Shown here in pieces: positions 22,683 to 30,426 of a stretch of 64,000 nt of DNA; within the stretch, counting starts at the first letter, position 1; each line of letters starts with the position of its first letter. The notes under the pieces are model-generated. The model saw only the letters and a program-made list of their open reading frames with translations, did not search any database and had not been told where the DNA came from. This stretch comes from Bacillus sp. FJAT-22090 (lineage in GTDB: Bacteria; Bacillota; Bacilli; Bacillales_A; Planococcaceae), in contig NZ_VEBK01000015.1 of the NCBI RefSeq assembly GCF_007676755.1, positions 1-64,000 of the forward strand, read 5' to 3'. The translations under genes were made by a program, and so were the position numbers.

Positions 22683-23045
22683 ATGAAATTTATGATGGTT
22701 GTAAAGGCTACAAAAGATTCTGAAGCAGGAACAATGCCAAAGGATAAGATGGATCAGATGTTTGCTGCAATGAAGAAATACAATGAAGAATTGAAGAAAG
22801 CTGGAGTTCTGGTGTCAGTCGGTGGACTCCATCCAAGCTCAGAAGGCATTCGTATTACTTACCCTTTACCAGGCGAACCACCGACCGTTATAGAGGGTCC
22901 TTTCGCCGAAATCAATGAGTTGATTGCAGGATACTGGTTCATAGATGTAAAGTCTCGCGAGGAAGCCATCAAGTGGGCGATGCGTGCGCCAGATCCGCAT
23001 GGTCTTGGAGAAGGACAGATTGAGCTTCGCCAAGTATTCGAATAG
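22683..23045 (+). CDS. YciI-family (DGPF) protein
   Basis: A 120-residue protein from ATG 22683 (AAGGAGG 7 nt upstream; the longer ORF from 22620 lacks a site). KFMMVVKATKDSEAG, LVSVGGLHPSSEGIRI, GPFAEINELIAGYWFIDVKSREEAIKWAMRAP is the DGPF/YCII-related pattern of the PhnB-like group often fused or linked to ECF sigma factors. Its base use looks somewhat more GC-rich than neighbouring cassettes. Enzymatic role unknown. Follows CBE28. Confidence 0.85.
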   Translation: MKFMMVVKATKDSEAGTMPKDKMDQMFAAMKKYNEELKKAGVLVSVGGLHPSSEGIRITYPLPGEPPTVIEGPFAEINELIAGYWFIDVKSREEAIKWAMRAPDPHGLGEGQIELRQVFE

Positions 23046-23054
23046 ACAAATAAT

Positions 23055-23186
23055 TTGAACATCGGATTAACTTTCTGCTCACATCTTTTTAGCGATGGTC
23101 TTGTGACACTTGGCGTAGCTATTTTGATAAAGGGAATTGGTTCTTTATTGGCACCATTTCTTGTTACTTATAAAGAGTCTTTGTGA
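23055..23186 (+). CDS. Possible C-terminal fragment of a membrane protein
   Basis: An open frame from TTG 23055 encodes FSDGLVTLGVAILIKGIGSLLAPFLVTYKESL, one hydrophobic segment with a short tail, 10 bp after the YciI gene. No ribosome site is convincing. It may be a gene remnant. Confidence 0.25.
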   Translation: MNIGLTFCSHLFSDGLVTLGVAILIKGIGSLLAPFLVTYKESL

Positions 23187-23191
23187 ACTAA

Positions 23192-23252
23192 CGTATTTAT
23201 ACTAACTGGTACTTTACTTCAAAAGGAGTAAAGCCCGTTTAGTTGAAAAAGC
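23192..23252 (+). repeat. CBE29, shortened element
   Basis: Left core CTAACTGGTACTTTAC, terminator-like CTTTACT...AGTAAAG, then a direct join CCCGTTTAGTTGAAAAAG to the 3' arm of the right half; the inner arm and GCAG loop are deleted. Confidence 0.8.
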
Positions 23253-23404
23253 TATTTTTTTGAAGCAAGCAGGAATATGATGAATAATCTCGAAATAGTT
23301 ATATACAACAATGTACTGCAATAAATCGAAAGGAGGTATAAGACAGTGGTAAAATTGTGGAACAACTCTTCGAAATAATATATTTTGAGGAGGAAAAATG
23401 CAAG

Positions 23405-23812
23405 ATGATAAATATTGTTAACAGTAAAAAAATAAATAGAGAACAATTAGAAAGATTATATAATGATGTGGAATGGTACGCATATACACAAGATTTAAAC
23501 GTTCTTCAACATGCAATAGAACAATCATTAGAAGTTATATCTGCATGGAATGGTGAAGAATTAGTTGGGTTAATTCGTGTTGTTGGTGATGGATTAACAA
23601 TTATCTATATTCAAGATATTCTTGTGTTAAATGCTTATCAAAATCAAGGAATTGCTACTCAACTAATGGATCAGGTTTTGAAGAAATATAAAAATGTTCG
23701 TCAAAAAGTGTTATTAACTGAGGAAGCTCCTGATGTAAGACATTTTTATGAAAAGAATGGTTTCCAATCTTGCGATAAGGGTTCTTCAGTAGCATTTGCT
23801 AAGTTAAGTTAA
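23405..23812 (+). CDS. GNAT-family acetyltransferase
   Basis: A 135-residue N-acetyltransferase from ATG 23405 (GAGGAGG 10 nt upstream). The acetyl-CoA motif LNAYQNQGIATQLMDQVLKKY and the C-terminal APDVRHFYEKNGFQSC fit the small single-domain GNAT group (YjdJ/YkwB-like, Acetyltransf_10). Acceptor unknown. The longer frame starts at GTG 23357 without a site at the right distance. Followed directly by a terminator. Confidence 0.85.
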   Translation: MINIVNSKKINREQLERLYNDVEWYAYTQDLNVLQHAIEQSLEVISAWNGEELVGLIRVVGDGLTIIYIQDILVLNAYQNQGIATQLMDQVLKKYKNVRQKVLLTEEAPDVRHFYEKNGFQSCDKGSSVAFAKLS

Positions 23813-23828
23813 GGCTCATTCATACATA

Positions 23829-23868
23829 AAAGAACAGAGTTCACCTTATAGGTGTAACTCTGTTTTTT
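23829..23868 (+). terminator. Intrinsic terminator
   Basis: AACAGAGTTCACC and GGTGTAACTCTGTT form the stem around TTATA, followed by T7, 17 bp after the GNAT stop codon. This cassette thus has its own terminator besides CBE30. Confidence 0.85.
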
Positions 23869-23895
23869 TATGAAAAAACTGTGTTTGTGAAAGAA

Positions 23896-23925
23896 TGTAC
23901 TCAAACTAACGGTGTGCTTGTGCGG
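23896..23925 (+). repeat. CBE30, left half only
   Basis: TACTCAAACTAACGGTGTGCTTGTG is a drifted left core. What follows (to 24008) is unlike the other centres and rich in small hairpins: ACTCG-tag-CGAGT (23975-23987) and GGCTAATG-ataa-CATTAGCC (23995-24014). Confidence 0.65.
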
Positions 23926-24008
23926 CCGAGCCTAGGTCGTATCATATAGCCCGACGAGAAAGAACTAGCCATTCACTCGTAGCGAGTCTTGGAGGGCTAA
24001 TGATAACA

Positions 24009-24476
24009 TTAGCCTTTAAGTGTAGACAGCGTATTTTCATTGTTACTATTTGGAATAGTAAACTTCTGTAAATAGTCAGAACTAAGACTATAACAAGCAA
24101 CCTTTTTTTTCCACTGTTTGACTACATCAATGTTGTCGTCGTCACAATAGACAAAGAAATTCATTTCTTTTTTTCTACTTTTTACGTTGATAACAAACGG
24201 AATAATATTAGTCTCTGGATTCAGAAAAAACTTTTCATTCCCTGGAAATATATCTTGTCTTTTTAAAAAAAGAGCCTCATTAAAATACTCATTAAAATTA
24301 ATCTTTTCTTCCTCCGCTAAGTATGTTCCATTAAAGGATATAGTAATATCTTTTGAATCAAGTTTGGGATGTAGTTCGAACTTACTTAAAAACCACGCTG
24401 TAAGTGCACTTGGTGGAGTCGTTAAGAATTTTAAAATGGCTCCAATTAATATAATTAAAATAGTCATCAAGGTCAC
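24009..24476 (-). CDS. yfmQ: YfmQ-like protein
   Basis: A 155-residue protein, GTG 24476 with AGGAG 10 nt upstream on the - strand. An N-terminal membrane segment (MTILIILIGAILKFL) is followed by WFLSKFELHPKLDSKDITISFNGTYLAEEEK, FNEALFLKRQDIFPGNE and VKQWKKKVACYSLSSDYLQ, which I recognise as the YfmQ pattern of Bacillus; function unknown. It is reverse to the array and lies between a left half (CBE30) and a centre-plus-right half (CBE31). Its stop codon lies inside an 8-bp stem. Confidence 0.75.
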   Translation of the reverse strand: MTLMTILIILIGAILKFLTTPPSALTAWFLSKFELHPKLDSKDITISFNGTYLAEEEKINFNEYFNEALFLKRQDIFPGNEKFFLNPETNIIPFVINVKSRKKEMNFFVYCDDDNIDVVKQWKKKVACYSLSSDYLQKFTIPNSNNENTLSTLKG

Positions 24477-24479
24477 TTC

Positions 24480-24749
24480 ATATCAACTCCTTAATAATTT
24501 CATCTGACTAACTTTATTTGGTTGTACAAATAGTTGTGATTTTATATTAATGACACCTATTTAATAAATCAATTGAATGTGGAATGTTTCACTAAATGTT
24601 CACTTTGGAAAAAATTGATTACAACCGTTATCTATTAATTTATTAGGACCCTAAAACTCTTTATGTTAATAAGTCATACCTTTTCTTTATTAGTTAGTAT
24701 AGCTGTAATATTCCTACTTTATCGCTATATAGAAAGGGATAATTGTTCT
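24480..24749. other. AT-rich stretch without a gene
   Basis: About 270 bp upstream of the reverse yfmQ-like gene. It holds that gene's ribosome site and presumably its promoter; no supported open frame or repeat. Confidence 0.4.
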
Positions 24750-24833
24750 GCTTTACTAAAACAAATGGCTGTCTGTGAGGTTAGCTTTTTCTAATTGGAC
24801 AGACACAGCAGGTTAGTTCAATTAGAAAAGGAG
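24750..24833 (+). repeat. CBE31, type C centre and right half
   Basis: The left arm is missing (GTTCTGCTTTACTAAAAC); the type C centre AAACAAATGGCTGTCTGTGAGG matches CBE10. In the right half TTTTTCTAATTG and CAATTAGAAAA pair around the CACAGCAGG loop. Confidence 0.8.
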
Positions 24834-24994
24834 GATAAAGTTTTTTGTAGAGACATCAAATTTTAAAGATGGAAGTACCTAGAACCTGTTTATCAATAAT
24901 TTCATTTATTAATTGTTATTCGAAATCATCCCCATTAATGGAACTTTTTATGAACAAGTTAAGTCAGATAATATTAAAAAGGGGATAATGCAAC

Positions 24995-25155
24995 ATGAAT
25001 TCAAAATTTCCAACGCATATTGCAATCATGATGGACGGTAAATTGAGATGGGGCAAGACGAGGGGATTATAAAGAAGCGAAGGGCATTTTGCTGGTTCAA
25101 AAACAATGGAACGAATCAGCGATACCGCTTTAGAGATTGGTATCAAAGTTCTTAA
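24995..25155 (+). pseudogene. Fragment of undecaprenyl diphosphate synthase (UppS)-like gene
   Basis: ATG 24995 after AAGGGGATAATG encodes SKFPTHIAIMMDGKLRWGKTRGL then a stop; a shifted frame continues EAKGHFAGSKTMERISDTALEIGIKVL. This is the N-terminal 55-60 residues of cis-prenyltransferases, with the HIAIIMDGN-type substrate motif (here MMDGK, the conserved Asn replaced). The remaining about 190 residues, including the catalytic C-terminal parts, are missing. It is a dead duplicate; the real uppS would be elsewhere. Confidence 0.8.
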
Positions 25156-25299
25156 GGGACAGGTTTGTTCAAAAAGAAATTAAAAAGGAAGAGCATTTAC
25201 TATAATTTAGAATCTAATAAAAAAGTAATGCAAAAAATTGAGATGATGCACATTAGCATTATTACATGACAAAAATAAAAATAAAGGGGGGGGATAGTT

Positions 25300-25587
25300 A
25301 TGTGGATAATATTTGGGGTTATCGCAATAGTAACTACTTTTATAAATCTTTATATGTATAAAGCAGGAAAGGATTATAAACTTGCTATGGCGATGGCATT
25401 ATCATTTACAGCATTAACAATTTGTGCAGATTACAGTTATCTAACTCGGTGGGTAAAAGTGGAAGATTGGGCAGCTTTATCGGATGTAATACCTGGTATG
25501 GCAAGGGCATTTTGGTTTTTGACGATTGTTTCTATTCTGCTAAATATAGCACCTATATTTTTAGAACGAAAACGTAAGAAATTATGA
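25300..25587 (+). CDS. Small three-helix membrane protein
   Basis: A 95-residue protein, ATG 25300 after AAAGGGGGGG. Three hydrophobic segments: about 2-20, 29-47 (LAMAMALSFTALTICADYSYL) and 67-88 (MARAFWFLTIVSILLNIAPIF), with a basic end ERKRKKL. It resembles small Bacillus membrane proteins of unknown function. It follows the UppS-like fragment and precedes CBE32. Confidence 0.65.
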   Translation: MWIIFGVIAIVTTFINLYMYKAGKDYKLAMAMALSFTALTICADYSYLTRWVKVEDWAALSDVIPGMARAFWFLTIVSILLNIAPIFLERKRKKL

Positions 25588-25608
25588 CTCATGCAATTAT
25601 TGTGTAAG

Positions 25609-25693
25609 TCTTATCTATAACTAATGGTTGCTTTACATCAAGATGGTGTAAAGCCTTTTATTGAACTAAAGCAACAGGAAAATTGGATAAGGA
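25609..25693 (+). repeat. CBE32, full element, type B
   Basis: Far ends CTTATC and GATAAG pair, differing from the usual CTTCTTC/GAAGAAG. Left core CTAATGGTTGCTTTAC, terminator stem CTTTACA...TGTAAAG (a compensated change from CTTTACT/AGTAAAG), right core CTAAAGCAACAGG. Confidence 0.9.
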
Positions 25694-25734
25694 TTATTCA
25701 TATTTTAAAAAATAGAAACAAAGAGGTGTTTTGA

Positions 25735-26211
25735 TTGGGTGAAGAATATTTTGCAGTTCCTATAAGATGTACAGGGATTGCAACCGTTCTATTAAAAAAG
25801 ATAGAAAATGAATATAAAGTTTTACTCTTAAAGAGGGCAACTTCTATTTTAAAGGATGTTTGGTGTTATATTGGGGGGAGTATCGAAAAAGGGGAAAAGG
25901 CATGGGAAGCTGCTATTAGAGAAATTAAAGAGGAAACTGGGATTACATTGTTAGAATTATATACATCTAACAAGTTTGACCAGATTTACTCACCAAAAGA
26001 AAACTATATATATGTTGCTCCTGTATTTGTTGGATATATAGATGAACAACAAGATGTAAAATTAAATTATGAACATAGCGATTATCAATGGTTATCAATT
26101 GATGAAGCGATAGAAACAGTTTCATTACCTGGAAATGATGAAGTTCTTATATCTATCGAAAAATATTTTGTAATGAGAAAACCTCCAGAGTTTTTACGTG
26201 TAGGAAATTAA
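25735..26211 (+). CDS. Nudix hydrolase
   Basis: A 158-residue Nudix protein from TTG 25735 (AAAGAGGTG upstream). The Nudix box is complete at residues 48-70: G48-x5-E54-x7-R62-E63-x2-E66-E67-x-G69-I70. It hydrolyses a nucleoside diphosphate linked to another group; substrate class is not evident. The N-terminal VPIRCTGIATVLLKK and LKDVWCYIGGSIEKGE resemble NTP pyrophosphohydrolases seen in Bacillus accessory regions. Single-gene cassette between CBE32 and CBE33. Confidence 0.9.
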   Translation: MGEEYFAVPIRCTGIATVLLKKIENEYKVLLLKRATSILKDVWCYIGGSIEKGEKAWEAAIREIKEETGITLLELYTSNKFDQIYSPKENYIYVAPVFVGYIDEQQDVKLNYEHSDYQWLSIDEAIETVSLPGNDEVLISIEKYFVMRKPPEFLRVGN

Positions 26212-26213
26212 TA

Positions 26214-26360
26214 TTTCTTCTTCAGCTAACGAGGTACTTTAACTAAACATGGCCATCATTTCGATGGTCTATTTTTTATGTCCACAACATTTAAGTTGAC
26301 CTCAGGTATGCATGGTGAAATGTTACACTGCGAAAGCAGCAGTTTAGTTAAAGAAGGAGG
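26214..26360 (+). repeat. CBE33, full element, type A
   Basis: Left core CTAACGAGGTACTTTAAC, type A hairpin with T6, right core CGAAAGCAGCAGTTTAG. Outer arms TTCTTC and GAAGAA pair. Confidence 0.9.
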
Positions 26361-26416
26361 TATTTTTGAGGTTGTGTTGAATAAGTTAATATATGTATAT
26401 TATTGAGCAAGAGGGG

Positions 26417-26482
26417 TATTTTATTTCAAGTCTGAGGTAGCACTTTTATCTTGAATTAAAGAAGCAGTCAATAATACAGTCA
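26417..26482 (+). repeat. CBE34, remnant of a type B element
   Basis: TTTCAAGTCTGAGGTAGCACTTTTATCTTGAATTAAAGAAGCAGTC has the centre and right-half loop but no left core. Its centre (GTAGCACTTTTAT) resembles that of CBE35 (GTGGCACTTTTAT). Confidence 0.65.
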
Positions 26483-26511
26483 TATCTCTAGATGATACAA
26501 GGAGAGGTTAT

Positions 26512-27456
26512 ATGAAGAATGAAAAAGTTATTAAAACCACACTTGGATTCATTGGCTTTCCATTAACATTAGTAAATATATACACTAATAAGAAAAATAA
26601 AGTAAACGGATTAGGAAATCTAGTAAAAATAAATGATAGAGTAATTCATACAATTGATTCTGGAAGCGATGATTCAAAATATACAGTAATATTAGATGCT
26701 GGATTAAGCTGTTGTTCAATTGACTGGTATTATATCCAACCTAAAGTTTCTGAATTTTCAAAGGTTATTTCATTCGATAGGGCGGGATATGGATGGAGTT
26801 CATCGGTGAAAGGAAAATATACAAGTGAAAACGTGGTTGAGGATTTGATAAAAGTGTTAGAAAAATTAAACACAAAACCTCCGTACGTGTTAGTAGGACA
26901 TTCATTTGGTGGTTTAAATATGCGATTGTTTGCTAGTAAATATCCTAAGTTAGTGGCAGCTTTAATTTTAATAGATTCAGTACACGAAAAAAGATATTTG
27001 AGTAGTGAATGGGATGAAGAACGTAAGAACATTCATAAGAAAAACTTGAAGTTATTTAGATTGGGATATATAACTTCAAGCTTAGGTATTCCTAGACTAC
27101 TAAAGCAACCAGTTGGCAGAAAACGTTTGCCAGAACCTTATCAAAAATATATAAACTATATTGGTTATAACCCAAAAACATTCGAAGCAGTATATAAAGA
27201 ATTCTTTTATAGTGAAGAATCTGCCTCTCAATTAAGAGACTCAAAACCATTAAATAAAGAACTACCAATAACTGTTTTAAGTTCTAACAATAATGATGCT
27301 TCGTGGGTAAAACATCAAAATATTCTTTCTAATTTAACAAATAATACGATTCAAATTAAGACTGACGATGGTCATTCAATTCATTTGGAAAATCCAGAAA
27401 TTGTAATAGATACAATAAAAGAAGTTATTAACAAACTAGATAAAAACAAGTCCTGA
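26512..27456 (+). CDS. Alpha/beta hydrolase
   Basis: A 314-residue alpha/beta-hydrolase-fold protein, ATG 26512 after AGGAGAGG. The nucleophile elbow GHSFGG places Ser131, and the catalytic His is probably H288 in DDGHSIHLENP; VIPLDAGLSCCS is the oxyanion-side HG-like segment in a variant form. The N-terminal 30 residues (VIKTTLGFIGFPLTLVNIYTNK) may associate with the membrane. Related proteins are esterases or haloperoxidase-like; substrate unknown. Between CBE34 and CBE35. Confidence 0.85.
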   Translation: MKNEKVIKTTLGFIGFPLTLVNIYTNKKNKVNGLGNLVKINDRVIHTIDSGSDDSKYTVILDAGLSCCSIDWYYIQPKVSEFSKVISFDRAGYGWSSSVKGKYTSENVVEDLIKVLEKLNTKPPYVLVGHSFGGLNMRLFASKYPKLVAALILIDSVHEKRYLSSEWDEERKNIHKKNLKLFRLGYITSSLGIPRLLKQPVGRKRLPEPYQKYINYIGYNPKTFEAVYKEFFYSEESASQLRDSKPLNKELPITVLSSNNNDASWVKHQNILSNLTNNTIQIKTDDGHSIHLENPEIVIDTIKEVINKLDKNKS

Positions 27457-27537
27457 TAAAACCAACGGAAGCTTTACTTCAAGAAGAAGTGTGGCACTTT
27501 TATTATTAAACTAAAACGATAGTTTAGCTCAGGAGGT
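27451..27537 (+). repeat. CBE35, full element with unusual outer arms
   Basis: Far ends TCCTGA and TCAGGA pair, unlike any other copy, while cores are retained (CCAACGGAAGCTTTAC and CTAAAACGATAGTTTAG). The left arm overlaps the last codons of the preceding gene. Confidence 0.85.
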
Positions 27538-27601
27538 TGTTTCATTTCATTAGAATATGTAGAAGATGAACAACCCAAAACTAACATAAGGTGGATAAAA
27601 A

Positions 27602-27835
27602 ATGGATAGAAGAGTTCAATTCGACTTTGAAATAGATTTTACTAATGGTGGAGGAATACAAGGGCAGGAATTTCGTCTTGATATTGATGGAATTGACATT
27701 TCTGACGAAGAGTTGGCGAAGTATATCGTAGAAGATATGAGATTGTTAATGGTTGGTGAAGTCAGGATACTTAACAAAATAATAATTAATGAAAAACATA
27801 AACGACGACCAACTGATGAGAATTCTAAGCAATAA
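27602..27835 (+). CDS. Small conserved acidic protein, unknown
   Basis: A 77-residue protein, ATG 27602 after AGGTGG. The sequence VQFDFEIDFTNGGGIQGQEFRLDIDG and SDEELAKYIVEDMRLLMVGEVRILNK forms a beta-hairpin plus helix pattern that I have seen as a short hypothetical protein but cannot name. It has no signal or membrane segment. Last gene directly behind a complete CBE; no CBE follows it. Confidence 0.65.
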   Translation: MDRRVQFDFEIDFTNGGGIQGQEFRLDIDGIDISDEELAKYIVEDMRLLMVGEVRILNKIIINEKHKRRPTDENSKQ

Positions 27836-27924
27836 CCCCAAGAAAATATTTGAACTTTTTATTTATTGCTAGCGTAGTAAAAAGGTACCATTACTACTTA
27901 CTCATAGAGAAAGGAGGGGACGTT

Positions 27925-28440
27925 TTGCTGAATATTCTTGAAGTGGTTGTAGTATTACTCGTTATTACTTTGGCTTTTTTTATCCATGAAATGGGACATG
28001 CAATTACAGTAGTTTTACGAAATAAGAAAGCAAAGGCAGAGATATATCTTGGTTCATTCAGTAAAGAGAAAAAACTGAAGCTAAGTCTTGGAAGAATTAC
28101 ATGTTATCTAACCATAGCCTTTTCAGGTATATGTAATGTTTCGAATCCCGAAGAATTACCACCATCTACAAATAAACAAAATCTTATTTTTTCGGCAGGT
28201 GGACCGATCGCCTCATTGCTTGGCTTTGTAACACTATATTTCATCTCCTATTTAATTTCAGGTGTGTTAGGCATAATAATTAACAGAGTTGCAGTTATGA
28301 GTTTAATAGTATTTTTTACTTCCGCAATTCCCTTTATATATCCTTCATTCCTAAGACATGTAGGAGGTTTACAAAATGATGGTTTAAAAATCCTTAATAT
28401 ACTTAAAGAAATTAGAAAACAGCAAAAAGTAGTCTCGTAA
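27925..28440 (+). CDS. Second mini M50-type membrane protease-like protein
   Basis: A 171-residue membrane protein from TTG 27925 (AAGGAGGGG 5 nt upstream). HEMGH at residues 21-25 lies in the first hydrophobic segment, followed by IYLGSFSKEKKLKLSLGRI, SAGGPIASLLGFVTLYF and a C-terminal QNDGLKIL whose Asp may be the third zinc ligand. It is similar in plan to the protein at 8807 but diverged in sequence. Probably an intramembrane metalloprotease or an inactive relative; substrate unknown. Confidence 0.75.
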   Translation: MLNILEVVVVLLVITLAFFIHEMGHAITVVLRNKKAKAEIYLGSFSKEKKLKLSLGRITCYLTIAFSGICNVSNPEELPPSTNKQNLIFSAGGPIASLLGFVTLYFISYLISGVLGIIINRVAVMSLIVFFTSAIPFIYPSFLRHVGGLQNDGLKILNILKEIRKQQKVVS

Positions 28441-28664
28441 AAAGAACTTCTCTTAATATACATACTGGAACATCCTTTTTAATTTCAACTGTCTTAATCA
28501 CTTAACTTAAAAATATGGGAGATCGAGATGGTTAGTGACTAGTAGGTGAGTAAACACTTTGTGTCTACATTGCCTGTTTTTTGAAAGAGAACTAAAAAGA
28601 TAATAAAGTAATATGATAATGCTTTTGGGGGAGTATTCTGCTTAAAAACAAGGGGGACTCTATT

Positions 28665-29489
28665 ATGAAATTTAATGAACAAAATCACCCATTTGATACA
28701 GCCACACAGTTGACTGAGGAATCTGGGATTTACTACGGTCACACATCAGAAAGGTACGCTAATATGGTTGGCCCATTTGGCGGTGTCATTGCGGCTACTC
28801 TTCTTAGAGCTGTAATGGAGCATCCGGAACGAAAAGGAGAGCCAGTGGCCTTAACTATTAACTATGCAGCGCCAGTTTCAGACGGAAATTTCAACATCAA
28901 GGCTACACCGGCTAGAACGAATCGCTCCACACAGCATTGGTTCATTGAACTCTGTCAAGATAAGGACATTATTATCACGGGTACTGCAGTTTTTGTAAGT
29001 AGGCGCAAAAAGTGGTCTTCAACAGAAATGACGTTTCCGCATGTACCAACTGCCGAAGAAGTTAAGAGTTTTCCGTCAGTAGGGATGCCTCCTTGGGTAC
29101 ATAACTACGACATGAAAATTGTACAAGGGGCTCCACTCGCCTTATCGCAACCAAATACAAAAGATACGACCGATTCTGTCACACTCCAATGGATTCAAGA
29201 TGAACCACGAAGACCGATTGATTTCTTATCACTTACGGCAATGTGCGATGCGTTTTTCCCGCGTATTTACGTGCGGCGTAAACAGATGGTACCTATTGGC
29301 ACTGTTTCACTCACTATTTATTACCATATCGATTCGGATGAACTTACAGAGCATGGAAATAAAGAAGTGTTAGGCCATGCTCGTGCGCTTCAATATCGCG
29401 ATGGCTTCTTCGACCAGACAGCGGAAATGTGGAGTCCAGAAGGAAAATTGCTAGCTACAACCAGCCAGCTTGTCTATTACAAAGAGTAA
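28665..29489 (+). CDS. Thioesterase-family (double hotdog) protein
   Basis: A 274-residue protein, ATG 28665 after AAGGGGG. Two hotdog-like halves: GHTSERYANMVGPFGGVIAATLLRAV...VALTINYAAPVSDG and FLSLTAMCDAFFPRIYVRRKQMVPIGTVSLTIYYHI, with the closing ALQYRDGFFDQTAEMWSPEGKLLATTSQLVYYK typical of TesB-like acyl-CoA thioesterases (4HBT_3). It should hydrolyse an acyl-CoA. Codon use is more GC-rich than the array around it. It ends at a strong terminator and is followed by a TetR gene that could regulate it. Confidence 0.85.
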   Translation: MKFNEQNHPFDTATQLTEESGIYYGHTSERYANMVGPFGGVIAATLLRAVMEHPERKGEPVALTINYAAPVSDGNFNIKATPARTNRSTQHWFIELCQDKDIIITGTAVFVSRRKKWSSTEMTFPHVPTAEEVKSFPSVGMPPWVHNYDMKIVQGAPLALSQPNTKDTTDSVTLQWIQDEPRRPIDFLSLTAMCDAFFPRIYVRRKQMVPIGTVSLTIYYHIDSDELTEHGNKEVLGHARALQYRDGFFDQTAEMWSPEGKLLATTSQLVYYKE

Positions 29490-29605
29490 AGTTGCAATCT
29501 TCATCTTACGATCAGTTTTTTTAGTATTGCTCATAGATATAGTGAAGAAATGCTCTTAAACTATAGGTTTTCATCGAACTTTTTTATAAAACTCCACAAC
29601 AAAAT

Positions 29606-29650
29606 CACGCCCACCCATTTTGTGCAATTTTTTCAAAATGGGTGGGTTTA
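29606..29650 (+). terminator. Intrinsic terminator after the thioesterase gene
   Basis: CCCACCCATTTT and AAAATGGGTGGG form a perfect 12-bp stem with a T-containing loop, followed by TTTATTTATTT. Confidence 0.9.
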
Positions 29651-29697
29651 TTTATTTAAAATGTATAAAATCCGTTTTTAATTTAAACCAATCACAC

Positions 29698-29743
29698 TTG
29701 ACTGAATATAGTTCAGTCGATTATGATTGAATCAGATTCAGTC
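29698..29743 (+). promoter_or_regulatory. TetR promoter with two operator palindromes
   Basis: TTGACT (29698-29703), 18 bp, TATGAT (29722-29727) is a good sigma-A promoter. GACTGAA-tatag-TTCAGTC (29700-29718) covers the -35 to spacer region and GATTGAATCAGATTCAGTC (29725-29743) covers the -10 and start. Both are TetR-type operators of the TGAAT/ATTCA kind, so the gene is probably autorepressed. Confidence 0.8.
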
Positions 29744-29772
29744 AAATTAAATAATCCATTAGGAGATGGCTT

Positions 29773-30363
29773 ATGAAAAGAATATCAAAAGAACCTGATG
29801 CAAGACGACAAGAGCTAATGGATATTGGCTTTGAACTTTATATGAAAAATGGTATGGGAGGATTTAGCATAAAGGATGTAGTTAATCGTGCGGACGTAGC
29901 AACGGGCTTATTTTATTATTACTTCAAATCTAAGGAAGAGTTTGTTGATGAAATTTTGAATAATTTTATTGTGAAAAACGTGGAAGAAATCCATCAAGTA
30001 CTTTCATCAAATGAACTTTCTGTAATGAAAAAGATGCAAGAATCTCTAGGGATATTTTGGGCATTTGCTGAAAAACTAGCACCATATAAAAATGTGAGTT
30101 CATTTCAGACGGGACAACACTTTCAGCTTGAGCAGAAAGTATTCGTGCAATTACAACCACTAATAGAACAGGTAATTGAAGAAGGGAAAAGAACAGGGAT
30201 TTTCCAGATTGAGAACCCAACTTTAGCTTCTGGATTTATTTTATACGGTCTTAGTAGCATTGCCCATTCGGAGAAAGTAGAGTTGAATCTTGATACTAAG
30301 AAAGAGATGGTTAATTTGGTATTAACCACACTACGATACGATCAAAAAACAGAAGATATATAA
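29773..30363 (+). CDS. TetR-family regulator
   Basis: A 196-residue regulator, ATG 29773 after AGGAGATGG. The N-terminal helix-turn-helix (RRQELMDIGFELYMKNGMGGFSIKDVVNRADVATGLFYYYFKSKEEFVDEILNNF, split over residues 11-64) is well conserved; the C-terminal ligand domain is like the TetR_C group without a predictable ligand. Two palindromic operators overlap its promoter. Possible targets are itself, the thioesterase upstream and the genes downstream. Confidence 0.9.
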   Translation: MKRISKEPDARRQELMDIGFELYMKNGMGGFSIKDVVNRADVATGLFYYYFKSKEEFVDEILNNFIVKNVEEIHQVLSSNELSVMKKMQESLGIFWAFAEKLAPYKNVSSFQTGQHFQLEQKVFVQLQPLIEQVIEEGKRTGIFQIENPTLASGFILYGLSSIAHSEKVELNLDTKKEMVNLVLTTLRYDQKTEDI

Positions 30364-30426
30364 AATAGCAATGTGGAAATTTAATGACTGTTGGAAAACC
30401 CTAATTAAGAATACAGGAGAATTGAT

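Noticed and set aside
24187-24507. Plus-strand 106-codon ORF over the YfmQ-like gene
   Set aside because: The reverse frame matches a known family and has a proper ribosome site; the + ORF has neither.
46-27537. Elements as simple MITE insertions or an IS-derived repeat
   Set aside because: No target-site duplications or transposase ends seen, all copies are in one orientation, and arms vary while loops stay constant. Not fully excluded for isolated copies.
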